Source of the DNA: Marchantia polymorpha subsp. ruderalis
Lineage: Eukaryota > Streptophyta > Marchantiopsida > Marchantiales > Marchantiaceae
NCBI GenBank assembly: GCA_037833965.1
Contig: AP031359.1
Span: 926,001 to 990,000, forward strand
DNA length: 64,000 nt
Direction of reading: 5' to 3'
Shown here: positions 47,869-60,405 of the stretch, piece after piece
Layout: every line of letters starts with the position of its first letter
How positions within the stretch are numbered: the stretch's first letter is position 1
Notes under the pieces: generated by a model
What the model was told of the DNA's origin: nothing
Database searches by the model: none
What the model saw: the letters and a program-made list of their open reading frames with translations, nothing else
Position numbers and translations under genes: made by a program

Positions 47869-50800
47869 TTGACATTGTGAATTTGTCATGAGCTTAGGTG
47901 TTCATATTAGTGTGTTAAGTAGAGAGTCTAACATAGTGTAGTGTAAATTTTTAATGATTTTTAGAAAAACTCATGGAGGCTTCCTTTCATACTTGCATAA
48001 AGATAGAATTTGAAGGTATTATTGACCCCAACATAGATAAAGTGATTTCAAGTGTATATTCTTTCTAGCATTGAAAGATGGACCCTAAATCCTAAACCCA
48101 CCCTAAACAAGTGAACACATTTCAAGTTGATCACTCCTGCTGGAGTCAATTGTTGGTTGTTGCGAGTGGATATTCGTCCAAATTTTTACATTTTCTTGCA
48201 TTTAAATGATTCTCTACAATGAAAAAAAAATGATGTGCATACATACAAAATCACAATGATGAATTTGGGCTGAAAATAACTAGTACTCACTATCAATTTT
48301 GGATCACATATGGTCGAGAGAAAAAAGTTGATTTGAAACAAAAAATTGTGTTTATTGTTCAAGCATGGTTTTCTTTTCTTTTGATAATATTGAACGTCAT
48401 CTTAACATCCAACATCTTAGTCTATGGACGGTGTATTAATCTAAAAATCATCTTTTGCTAGTTTTTTAATTTTTAAAGATATTTCAATTGTGTTTAAAAA
48501 TTTGATCAAAGGTCATTTCTCGTCTTCATCTTTGAAAGATGAAGTAAAAATTGTATATGAAATTGAATGATATATTGTGGATATCATTGATGATGTTCAA
48601 TGTCAAAGATAAAAAAAAAGTGATGGAAAAAAGAATGTAGATGAGGAACATGAGTTTAGCATGATGATTGTGATTAATGCTCAACTAGTTTGCCAGTGGC
48701 AAGCAACAACCAAGTCAAAAAAACAAGCGTTATTGTTGTTTCATTGTGTTGAACTGAAGGATGCTACCGCAAAATATTTTTACTTAGTGACGATTGTCAA
48801 GACAAAAACAACTTTGTTTTGCTTGACTATGCATTACGTGTCCCACAGGACATTATTTTGTATGACATTCAAACTTATGAGTTGCACGTATGATTTCTTC
48901 ATCAATTTTTGTTTACCTGTGTGTTATTGTCACAAAATTTGTAACCCATTTTCTTATTTTTTACTTTAGCCAATATGAGTTTACCCGGTACTAGCCTTGT
49001 TTGAATTATTTGCAATGCCAAGCTGCAAAAAATTGCCAATCTTCTTTGACGTTCTTGAGCATTTTTATTAGCATTGAACTTGATGACACATCAAAGCACT
49101 TCATTTCTTGATATACGTTTTGAATCTTTATTTGCAACTATCATTTTATTGTTAACTTGCATGATTGTGCATTTTCAATTTTTAATTTTCATACATGTGA
49201 TATTATGTTCACAATGGCAAGCAATTTTTTGACATTGGTGTGTCTAAATTGAACAATTTGTCTTCTTCATTTGACAATTGATAGAGACCACAATATAACA
49301 TGGCAAGTTATTAGTGTTGTTACTTGTCTTGCCGACGTGATGCACAAGGACTGTTTTTTTTTGTTGGATTTGATATGAAACTCATCAGCTAGATTTTGTT
49401 ATGGAAAAAATAATGAATAATGTCATCAAAGTACAATTTTTTTTGGTGATGACTGGATTTGTTACTCATCTAACACAGCAGCAAAATTTGATCGCAGAAT
49501 CGCAAAGTACATGCCGTTGTGTTATTAATTGTTGGCTTTTGACAGAGAAGAATATCATTTGATTTAAAATCCATCAAACACAATTACTTGTTCATATCGA
49601 CTCAAAACATTCAAATTCCATTCCACCTCAACTTGATGAATTGCATTTCTTTCTATGCATCATTTTACCACTCAAGCAGCTATTGTTTTTTTGTACTATT
49701 CAAGGTTGACCTAGTCGTGTACTTTGGTAGTAAAAGGTTCAGATAACCTTGTCGCAACTTTCATTGCTGATGTTGAAGTGGTTGAACCGTTCAATGCAAA
49801 ATCAATTGCGAATATTAACCTATTGACTCGCGTCATCATTGGTCATTATGCAATTGTTTTGTTTAACGTTCAAAATTTTTCATTGATATGATTTCTTGGG
49901 TTCAAACTTTACTTAACAAAAAAAATGAAAGCGATCTAAACGATTTTCAACACAATATTGTACTTCTTTTTGTCATCGTCTGTTAAGGAATTCATAAAAT
50001 TTGTGCATATCGGGATCAAAATTACAATGCAATGATTGATTTTGATTCTATTTCTCCAATGTTATCATATGAGCTTGTCAAGCTATCTGCAGTAGATTTC
50101 ATTCAAAAGATTTGGCAACATGCTTTTTGATTGGAGCATTTTTTTCATTAGATTAAAATGATCTAATAGCCAATGAGCACAAAGCTCTAATTCATGCTCA
50201 TAGATGTGAGCTAGAGTTTACAAGTGTCATTAATTTGCTTTTCATCAATTCAAGTTTTAAGGATGGCGGGTCTTCATTTGCTTCTTGATTTATGAATTTG
50301 ATGAAATATTATGATGCAATTGTAATGCTTTTCTTTGGAATAGAATAGAATCTGACTTTTCAATTTTGCGTTGTAGAAAAGATTTGTTTTGCAAAAGAGT
50401 ACCAAAATTTGGATAAAAAAAGTCAAGCAGGCAAAATAGTTTTGGTTCATAAAACAATTCTAGCATTGATAAATGCTAAGTAAACAATTTGGATTGAAAA
50501 TTGCTTAAATTAATTTTGTAGTAGACTAAATTAGATTAGATTAACTTTTTTGAGGAGACTAATTCAAGCTAAAATAGATAATTTAGACAAGTGACTACTA
50601 TAATCATGCTTGCTTATGAGGTATGAATTATACACTGATTTATGCATTATTGAAGATCATGGTATTGATTGGAAATACTGATGCCATTAAAATGATCTTG
50701 GAAGAAAAAAAGTTGTCTTTTTATAAAGAAGTTCAATTTTTTGTCAATAAGCTTGAGTAAAATATTGTTGTAAAGCGTGAGATGCAATTCTTTATGGATA

Positions 50801-51000
50801 AAAAGATCTGAAAACTAGTGGAGTTTCCAAAAGATCAATTTTGACTAATAACAAGTGCATATACAAGCTAAATAAAAATTCATGAGAGGATGAGAAAAAT
50901 TTCTCAACATGAATTTGATGGCTAAAGATTTTACACAAAAAAAATATTCACGATCAATTTTTTTTCACATGTAGCAATATATGCTATAATTTTACTGCTA
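47869..51000. other. AT-rich decayed DNA
   Basis: No intact gene. A piece near 50010-50090 (AMIDFDSISPMLSYELVKL) faintly recalls a retroviral-type aspartic protease region, but nothing adjoining supports it. Confidence 0.4.
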
Positions 51001-54000
51001 TATGCACTTGATGCAATATTTAGTCTTGTCATATCCAATTTGTCACATCAGGATTTATAGATTAGTATTTATTGATTTAGGGTTACCTCTAGTTGAGTTA
51101 ATCCTTGGGTAATGCCAAGCCTTGCTAGTTGGAGAGTAAAGTCTAGTGATGACTTGAAGATAATTCAAGTCTTTGAATTGAGCTTTCAACATTGGGAGTA
51201 ACTCTCAATAAGTTAGCTACAGTTTTTTATTGGCATCGGCTTGATATTTTCTACGAGTGAGATGAGCTTGGCTTGATTGTATGTGACATTTGTGTTTTAT
51301 GCTAGTAAGACTTTCACAAAGATTTTCACTCGAAGAACATGCTAGATCAATAGTGTATCGATTGCGGATTTAGTCTCACGGTGGAATTACAATCTGCGTA
51401 ACGTTTTGTGTCAAAGAAGTTATTGCTAAAGTAAGATCGCAGATTGCTGTTTGTAGGCTGTTATAAATTGTATTTGGGATTCAATCAATGCAAAAGCGCA
51501 GTCGGAATTTTGTTGCAACTTTGTAGATCAATAGATTATATAATTGTGGATCTCAGTTAAGTGTCTTTGGAGCGAAAGCGCTATCCGTTTTGTGTAGCAT
51601 AGAGTGTGTACAAATTTGTTATCAAATTTTTGTGAGATTTAGGGTTTGGAGGCGATTGAATTGAGGGCTGTAGTGGACAGCTGGAGGTGAATCATGTGTT
51701 GAGATTTTGTAAAGAGTCTTTTCCAAGGTCCAATTGCATCTGCTAAAGTTTGGGCAATTTTGACCAAACTGTATGGGAGTAATTGTAAGTCAAAGTACCC
51801 TAGACAAGCTCAAGATCAAGCTATGATGGACCTCAAATTTTGAGGTTTTTGGAGTTGATGTATTGCTGATCAATTTGCTGCTAGACACATTTGTTGCTTG
51901 AGGCAATTTGATGAAGAAGATTGAATTGCGGACGTTGTAGGTGAAAGCTGATTGCAGCGATGAAAACTACACTACAACAACACATAGTTCGCAATGAATA
52001 TCAAATCAAGATCGTTTTGTGATGTGATGTCTCTTGTATGTTATGTTGTGTTGTGTTTTTTTGAGTCTGGAGAGTCTGGAGTTCTAACAATTTCAACGTT
52101 GGATCTCCTATGAGATTGCTCCACGTAGCAACTCCGTTGATGTGGCACATGGCTAGGATGTATGGGGCCATGAAGAAGTCACAATGGTACTCGGATGTAG
52201 TGAAAATCATTGAGCTTGACGACTTCATCCAAGATTTTGATACATGATGTGATATGCAGTTTTTGCGTAACTTCACGTTGTTTACACCCTTCCTTGCATG
52301 GATAGGGTCATTTAAGCGTTTGAAGAAACCTTCCAAGAATGATTATCTTGAGTTTGAGAGAGATTATAATGTTAAGATTGACGCATGAAGATGTCATTGA
52401 TCTTCAAACTACTTGTCTATTATCCATGATGGTCTTGGTACCAGTGAAGGTGTTAGTGAAATTACTAATGGAGGTGCAAGTAGTAGCACCAGTGGAAGTA
52501 CCAAGAGCGATACTAGTTGAGGTACCGGTAGAGCAACTAGTGAAGGCACTAGCAATAATACTAGTAGCACTACTAGTGGCAGTTTGAGTGAATGTGCTAG
52601 AGATGTATTTTTCTTTAATCCGATTGCGGAGTTTTTCAAGAGGTTGAAGAAAAATTATCAAGGGCTGAAGACAAAAAAGTTAAGAAATCTTCAAGAAATT
52701 GAGCTAAAGACTGATGAGAGTTTTTGTTAGTCAAATAATTGTATGCGATGATTGATCTCAATTACTCACGATGTGACTCAGACACATGTTGTTTAATATT
52801 GGTATTGTATTCTAGACAAGAAAATTGCAGAGAAGAGTATGTGATGCTACTTTCATTAGTGATGCGTCACCCACATTGGTATATGTGTTTGTTCTTTCTA
52901 AGTATATTGAGTTTAACATAGTCAAGGAGAGGGTGATGACATCTTCATTTAGCAAAAACACGATCACTACTTCTCAGATCCAGGAAAGCATCGCATAATC
53001 TAGTCTCATTGCAAGTGATAGTAGATTACTTGCAGATAAATTGTTCATAGAAGGGCGTGAGACGGAGTTCAGAGGCTAGATTTCAGTCAGCATATGTTGT
53101 GTTTGACAACTATGATCAAGTGAATCATCCTCAAGAATCTTGTTTTGATCTTTATCCAAAGTTCAGATCTGGTGATAGAGGTCGTGGCGGAGGTGCTTCA
53201 CGAGGCCAAGGTGGTAGAGTGGCCAATGGTTTTTCAATTTCTGATGCAATTGAAGAATCCTTACTGGTTGCTTCTCCTATCACAAAGAGCGCTATAGCTA
53301 CTCGGATTGAGCAGTTGAAGTAGAGACTTGCGGCTATGGCGAGTCCTAGAGCGAAAGCTTTCATCTCTCGAGCAGCTTCAAGAGTAGAGACTTCCACGTC
53401 CTATTTGGCAAATGCAGCAAAGATAGAGGCATCGATAGCAATGACGAATGTCTACTTAAATGATGAGATCTTTAGGATTTTTAATCATGGAGTTGAAAGC
53501 CCATGAAATTGATTTGGCTCATGTATCTCATGTACAAGCTACGTTGTGTGAACATGAAAATGTCACTTTTACAAATGCAAAGATATGTGAGGATATCGCT
53601 GTGGAGCAATCCTCAAATCCTACCTTGAATGACAATGCGACTTTACAGGCGACATTGACAACGATGGAGTGGTTATCAGCTCAGCTAGCCATTGATTGTG
53701 AACATATTGTCTCTGATGTATTTATAATGGACAACTCAACTGGTTTGTTATGCTTGGTGAGTCCTATATGACAGGTGTATGTCCGAGCCAAAGTTTTGCT
53801 TGATTTCAATGCATAGCCCTTAATGTTGAACAAGGAAACATGTATTAGTTTGGGTATTTGGAGATCAGAATTTGGGTGTTTGGAGTTCAAATATATGTGA
53901 TAGATCTTACTTCATGATCAAAAAGAGCATTTTTATGCAATTGAGGCATGATCATGCACGTGATTGCTCACGTTTTGGAGTTCGTGTTGTGGGCACTTTA

Positions 54001-56326
54001 GCGGAGTTGTATGATTTGCTTGTTTATGGGTTAGTCTTATATCCAATAAGGTTTTAAATTAATTATGAACGAAGTGAGCTGCCTGCATCAATTGCATGGA
54101 AGTATCCATCAGAGAGTGTTTGTATGTTGGATCTTTTTGATAAGATCACCACAAGTTGGCTGTGGTGTTGCACGTAGGTATTCCAGAACGGAGGTACTTG
54201 TATGTGAAGAGGTATGAAACTGCCCGCCAAGTTTCTATATGACATATTACATAGTTGATGTAGAATTATCCTTCATTGTTGCCAAGATTAGCTATTTGAG
54301 TATATCAGAAGGCGTTGCCTTTAGTTATTTTATTGTTGGAGGCGCCATAGCTTGATCAAGTTGGCCCTATTGATTTGGTGATTGTAGACAAGCATGCCAA
54401 GATCACACGCGGGCTGGTCATGGAGCAAAGATTGCAAGATCCTACATCTTGGATGTTTTGAAAGATGTTAAGTGTGTTACGTCATCTCCATGTGCATGAG
54501 CCATGTCCTCAAGCATACATTCTAAAGAACATGCCATTGTTGGATGACACTTGAATCCAATTGATGGCAAGTGTTCATGAGATTTGATTATGATTGGATC
54601 GGCCGTATTTTTAAATGCGGCGAGGGTTGACTCACATGCTCATAGTTTACAATTATGATGGACTAATCTCTTGCCACGAGAGGTATTATGTCATGCCTAT
54701 GAATTTGTGCAATGTGATCATACACTCACCGTGGACACTATCTTGGATTCTCTGTGATATTTTACGGTGGTAAAAGTTGCAACAAATCATCTATGACATT
54801 GGTGAACCACGTAGGTCAGCCTCGGATGCCTTTACCCACATTGGTTAATTTTCTCCCATTACATGCATATCGTGATGGTGGAACTGATCTTGTATGGAAT
54901 TCTACGGTGCATTAGTTGATGGAGCTTAGCTTGAAGAGAGAGAATGTAAGATAAAACTTATGACTTGTGTGACTATGACTTTTTCAGTTTTGAAAAGGTC
55001 ATGTTGCTTATTTTAGATCAGGCTATGACCCTTGAATTGTGAGCTTGGATTTGGCCAAGCAATTACGTCTTTGCGCTGATTTGATTATTTCAACATCACT
55101 TGTTAGTTCATTGTCTACCTGGATGATAGTGGCAATGGCTGGGAGCGACAAGCGGTTCACTTGGTTAACAAGTGAACCAAGTGGGAGGGTTGCTTGTTGA
55201 AGAGCTCTAATTTTAGCGTATTTGACTTCCATTTGCTTCTTTACTATTCTTGGTTCTTTCTCACGAGTGTTAGAATATCAAGTGGATTTTGAATATATTC
55301 CTACTGTGTGTATTTTGTTATCTGTAATTTTTTTCTTTTTTTACAGTTACAAGAAAATTCTTTTTACTATGGCTATTTTCCATCCTTGAAATTCATGGAA
55401 CATGACAAGAGAGCTTGCTAGAGTTGCAGCCCATGGAGTTGGAGGAATTTTTCACGTGGACGTTGGTGCAAAAGAGAGTATGGAGAAGCGTACCGGTTCT
55501 TTGAAGGGTGTGACATAACAATCATTGAGAGTGTTGCTTCCCTCTAGAGTGTCTATAGACAAGGAGTGAGAGCCATTGATTGATGGTTCCAAGATCATTA
55601 AAGAAGAGAGACGACGGTTGACACAATTTTTAAGTGAATTTAGAAATTGTTTTGACTTCAATTTAAAGGAGTTGGATGCTTTGATTGGCCTTGATATACG
55701 GTTTGTTGTAAATTATCATACATCAATCTTTTGTTGTCTCTACAAGTACAATGTTATGGAGAGGAACTTGATTTGATGTAAAGTGATGGATCTCTTGGAG
55801 GCTGGATTGGTGGAGCTATTGCATGGAGAGTATGCATTTGCAATTATCATGCCGATAAAGAAGGATGTACATGACAACTATACGGAGCTGCAGATGTGTG
55901 GAAATTACCGCCTTATCAATTGAAAGACCAATTCCAATCAATATGTCATGCTTACAACTGAGTAAATCTTTCATGTAGTGGAGCAAACTAAGGTCTTCAC
56001 TACTTTTGATACTACAAACTAAGTAGAAACAATTGTCAATCCGACATGTGCACAAGTCCAAGATAGCATTTTGAGATGTTAATTTGGATGGCAAGCATTG
56101 TCTATACCAATGAAAGTTCTTCACTTGGAACGCACGTGCCGAGTTTCAGCAAATGATAAACAAAATCCTATTGGAATTGGATTTTGTCAAATGCTACATT
56201 GATGACATCCCCGTGTATATTGATTATTTGAAGAAGCATTAAAGTCATTTGTAGGTGGTGTTTGAGCAACTACATGCTCATGGTCTCCGGTTACATCCTA
56301 GGAAGTGTAAGGTCTTCCAAGAGAAG
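51000..56326 (+). mobile_element. Gypsy-type LTR retrotransposon fossil carrying a C5-cytosine methyltransferase-like domain
   Basis: Old and heavily broken, with well over ten breaks. Parts in order: leader or LTR-like DNA (about 51080-52090); a Gag-like region (about 52100-53510) with a Ser/Thr-rich stretch and an RGRGGGASRGQGGR tract; a protease-like region (about 53760-54060); a DNA methyltransferase-like segment (about 54085-54950); and reverse transcriptase (about 55560-56326). The RT shows KKDVHDNYTELQMCGNYRLIN, CYIDDI and GLRLHPRKCK. Its RT is interrupted by the element starting at 56327, and the rest of the element, including the 3' LTR, is not in the window. Family assignment rests on RT and domain order; LTR limits are not resolved. 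Confidence 0.8.
54085..54950 (+). other. Methyltransferase-like segment inside the Gypsy fossil
   Basis: Blocks resembling C5-cytosine methyltransferases occur in the expected order. They are a motif-I-like MLDLF followed by an LAVVLHVGIPERRYLYV-like segment, then GPIDLVI (the strand leading to the catalytic motif), MLSVLRHLH, and YILKNMPLL (motif VI, ENV-like). After it comes QPRMPLPTLVNF...HAYRDGG, a block that I recall following the methyltransferase in plant and algal elements of this kind. The segment is broken and cannot encode an active enzyme. Confidence 0.65.
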
Positions 56327-56463
56327 TGTGATAGTGTAGTTTTTTGGTTTTTTCAGAGATAGAGTAGTTAGGACAAGAATTCCGCGCAGTTTTTAAATTT
56401 TAAGGCAGTAGTAATAAGATTAGAAGCGAATAGGTCTTTTTGCTGTAGATGTTAAGTAGCAAT

Positions 56464-59400
56464 GTGATAACCAACAAATACCAAAATGGAGCATAATGGT
56501 ATGGATTTGTTCCCACAGAGACATATGCAACACAAAAAGTCACGATTTGTCACGTATTAACATTCTATTGAAGAGTTTTAATTCTTAGGCCAATGTCACT
56601 CCCTGAAGACACTGCTCGATTTTGGCTGAAGATTCGAAGAGCAGAGTATAGTCACCCTCATAACTTGAAACTTGTTTAATCAACACCTTTGGGAATCGCC
56701 TACGATCCCACACTCAAATTTCAGGGGAAAATTTCCCAGAATTGCATAAACCCGACTCACTAATCCGAATATCCAGACCCAAATTTGCTTAAATCCCGAA
56801 GAGCCCTTGGCTACTCAGAACATTCAAGCTGGAAACTCACAACTCCCGATGCGGTAGCTTCGACAAACAAGATCGCACTGTGCTCAATGGCAAGATCACA
56901 CACCAGCACACACACACACACAGTGGGGACATGTTTACAGTCAAGACAAGCCAATTGACAAAAAAACCCCCCCAAGGAAAGAGCCTTGGGCCTCTTTATT
57001 CACAATGATGGCCTAGGAATCTGAAATTGGCAGAGTTGAACTACTCTCAGGTGCGGTGCCATCTTATGTAGCGGTTACAGCGTCGTCTGAGCTTACGTCT
57101 GCTTCTAATGTAGGCAAAACGTTTAAAATCTCTAACTCCACATTCTCTCGTGACTCTACTAATCCCTCAGAATAAGAATTAACTAATTCTACCATCTGCT
57201 TGTGCCCTGCGAATCCGCAGGTCTTCGCACTCACCAAATGTCGCTCTAGCGAATCTAGCTTCAACCACTTAAGCGTTTGCAATTCTCACATTGCAAATCC
57301 ACGTAGGCACTTCTTAACTCGTACTATTAACTCGTCGGTCGTCTCGCACCGCAACTAACGATATGCCGCCTCTGTCTTCTTTGTTTTCCTCTGCGACTCT
57401 TTCGATCTTAAGGCAACGCTCTCCAACTGATCATGTAACCGTATGCGTTCTAATTCAACTTTTACTTTACATTTGACCTCCAAAGATCTAGCCGCTTCGC
57501 AATCTGCCAATTTCTTGGCCCAATCCGTCAATTCTCCTTCGCGCTTCCGGAATTCCTCCACCAGACTTGCCGTAAGCTCCTCCGCGCGCTTGAATTTCTT
57601 GTTACGATCATTCGTGAGTTCCGCAATCTTACTACGAAGTTTTTCTTCCTCTGTCTTCGTCGCAGCAATCTGTCCCCGAAGATCTTCGGCGATCCTTGCC
57701 TCTTCGGCTCTTCGCACTTCCGCCTTAGCTAATTCTTCGGCATGCAACTATTCTTGTTTTTCTGCAGCTGCAAGCAATCTCTCCGCACGCTGCACTGCTG
57801 CCTTGTAGGCTTCCTTAGACGTCTCCAATCTCTCGCACAAGTCAGCAGTTACCTTCTGTACATTCTTGTTAGTGGCACAAAGACTACTACAGTCCTGCTC
57901 TAACTCCGCACAACGATCGGACTCCTTCACCAAGTTCAACCGCAACATTTTGCACTATATCTCCTTTGCACGAAGTTGGTCTTCTTGTTCCTGCAATGTC
58001 ACCTTCGCGGCTGCACACTGGGCTGTCAAGCTTGCGACTCGCTCCTTCCCCATTGCAGTTGCAGAATCCCACTCCCTCTTCACTGCTACTGCCCTCTTGA
58101 GCTTCGTTCTATTCTTGATCGACTTGACATAAGATCCTGATTCCCTCCTCACAATATACTCTTCCCTCTTTGTGTCTAAGTACTTGAATAAAGGTACTAC
58201 ACTATCTTGCAAGAAATCAGGGAAAGCAATCTCCAACGACTTTAGTCCCTCCTCCGAAGTCTTCGTCGCTACCTTGGATCTCACTTCCTCCTCAGATGAT
58301 GGCGGCTTTGGAATCTCCATGATGTCCCCTACTATTTCACCAACCTGTGCAACAATTTGCTCCAGTATGGCCTCACTCATCGTGAGCTCCTTCACCAACT
58401 CCTCATTGATCTTCGGCTGAGGTATGCCTTCACTTCCCACAGATCGCGTCTGCTCTGAAGATAGAAAACTCAGACTCGTTGTCTCTGTTCTCTCCTTCAA
58501 AGGTTCCACTGCTACGTATGTTGGAACTTCAACTGATACCACCGTAGGTCCTCCTTCCACCACTTGAAGTGTTGGCTCGTCAATCTTGTCTTTGGCTGTT
58601 GCTACGGCTGCCGCAGCTGTCTTCTCCACATTGTTTTCAAAAGATTTGGGCATTACCACCCCGGAACTCTCTTTCTTCTTCGACCTAGCTCGAGTCCTTG
58701 ACTGCCAAAATCCTGTTATCTTAGTTTTCACCATTCGTGATTCCAGCAGCAGGTCTTCTTCGTCATCAGTCATTACCTTCCGCCTCTTCGCCAGTCGCCT
58801 TTCTGGCCGCTGTCTCATTGGCAGAACATCCACTTGCACTGGTCCGCGAGCTGTTTTCTGAGATGGCACTCTGGGTCGACTATTGTCTTCTTCCTCAATC
58901 CCTTTGCTGGACTCGACCGCTAGAAGTTTCCGTTCCTTCGAGAATCACTTTTCCTCTGCCTTCGTGAGTAGTCCCATCCCTCGATAGGAATTCACAATGT
59001 AAGGAGTCAAGTGATTCACCAATGGTTCTTTCCATCGAGCGCTTGCATTAATCCAAACCAAATCGTAAAAGATCCTTGCCCAATGCACCCGATTCCCCTT
59101 CATAACTCGCTCAAAAAATCCGACCTGCCAAACTGTGACATACGTCGTCTGCTGCAGTCGCAAGATATGCATGATGCCCAACGCAATCGCGCACCTCATT
59201 GGATCCTTATAATCGGATGTCTTCCACCCATTTGTTCCTGATCGCGCATTCTAGAAGAGTGAAGCGAAAGTGAATTCTTCCACGCCAATTATCTTCACAC
59301 TATACTTCTCAAACATGAAATCTCTGTCGCGTCTTGCACACAGCCCTAGCACGCTCGTCCAATGGTCAATCGTCCACAGCATCGGATTGCCTCAAAGATC

Positions 59401-59993
59401 CTCACCATCATTCTGGTTCTTGTCAATGATCTTCTTGCAAATACTCACCAATATGTAGTTACAATTTCACAAGAGGAAATTGTGGTGCAATTTGCTGAGC
59501 TCCCGCATATAGGGTCACAATTCTTTGTAAGGCACATTCAACGGGACCAATTTCCACACCTTGGTCGTCTTGGATGGCGCCATGTCTTCAATTCGCGTCT
59601 TCGCTGCTAGCAAGGTCGATCGATTCCGCCCTCTCTCACTCTCGCTCGTTCTTGCTCAATGTCGGCGCGAATGCTCCTCGTACTGCCCTTACCCACGATG
59701 CCCTAACGTTCTTCTCACGCGCGCGAATTGGTGCCCTTGGCGCGTGCAAACATTTTTTGGTCCTTCACAAATTTCAAATTGATCTTTGTTGAAGACCCAA
59801 CTATTGCATCCTCCAAAAAGACTGCGCCGAAGGTCCGAAGATCCAAAGTTCTTCGGCCGAAGGCAAATTCTAACTAAATTTTCCATAATTCTTCTAACTT
59901 CTATCACTTCGGACTTATACCTCTACATTCTAACACAAATATGTTTAAGTTTTTGTTAATTTTTGAAAAGAAAAAAAAAACTAGGCACCACAA
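56464..59993 (-). mobile_element. Coiled-coil-ORF element, copy 5 (3,530 bp, best preserved)
   Basis: Flanked by the exact 5-bp repeat GCAAT (56459-56463 and 59994-59998), interrupting the leader of copy 4. The sense strand starts TTGTGGTGCCTAG with a T-rich tract and ends GGTTATCAC. It has a leader of about 410 bases, one coding region and a 3' UTR of about 600 bases with a (CA)n tract (56907-56922). The fossil has roughly five to ten breaks. A search of both ends by eye found no long terminal repeats and no inverted repeats beyond the outermost few bases. Reverse transcriptase, integrase and transposase are absent. Confidence 0.75.
57064..59583 (-). pseudogene. Coding region of coiled-coil element copy 5
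   Basis: About 840 codons' worth from the start MAPSKTTKVWKLVPLN at 59583. The N-terminal domain includes RCAIALGIMHILRLQQTTYV, VHWARIFYDLVWINA and VNSYRGMGLLTKAEEK. The middle linker (about 58869-58400) is Thr/Glu/Val-rich with SRTRARSKKKE basic patches. The block LEIAFPDFLQDSVVPLFKYLD is followed by a long Lys/Glu/Ala coiled coil (about 58150-57355) and the C-terminal block ending near 57064. A 304-codon frame (58869-57955) remains open. The function is unknown. Confidence 0.68.
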
Positions 59994-60405
59994 GCAATAG
60001 GAAGCTCGAAAGATCTTTAGTAGAGGTGATTGGCCTTTGGAGGTTGGTGACGTCCTAATCCGCAGGAATGGATCGGGAAGTCTCAAGTAGCGGTAGGAGG
60101 TTCAAAGACCTAGCTTCTCCGAATACCTAGTAAGATATTCGGGCAGGGGTATTCGGTATTCGAAGATGAGAACCTCGGAGTTCCCTCGGGAACCCAAGCA
60201 ACAAAGGATCTCCAGGGAAGTAAAAGATAGCGCCGCACGGGAAAGAAGTTTGAATGGCGGCACCTCCAATTCACACAAATGGGAAAACCGTTGCGACGGC
60301 GGGATATACCAGAGGGAATGAGAGTTTGATGCCCACATTCCACAAACACATTATCGCAATTGACGAAAGATTGGGATGCGGAAGCTCGAACAAGAGGAAG
60401 CAGCT

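Noticed and set aside
52431-52600. Val/Leu-rich frames on both strands
   Set aside because: They come from the Ser/Thr repeat of the Gag-like region read in other frames.
56464-59993. LTR pair or terminal inverted repeats for copy 5
   Set aside because: Comparing both ends by eye gave no repeated or inverted match beyond the outermost few bases.
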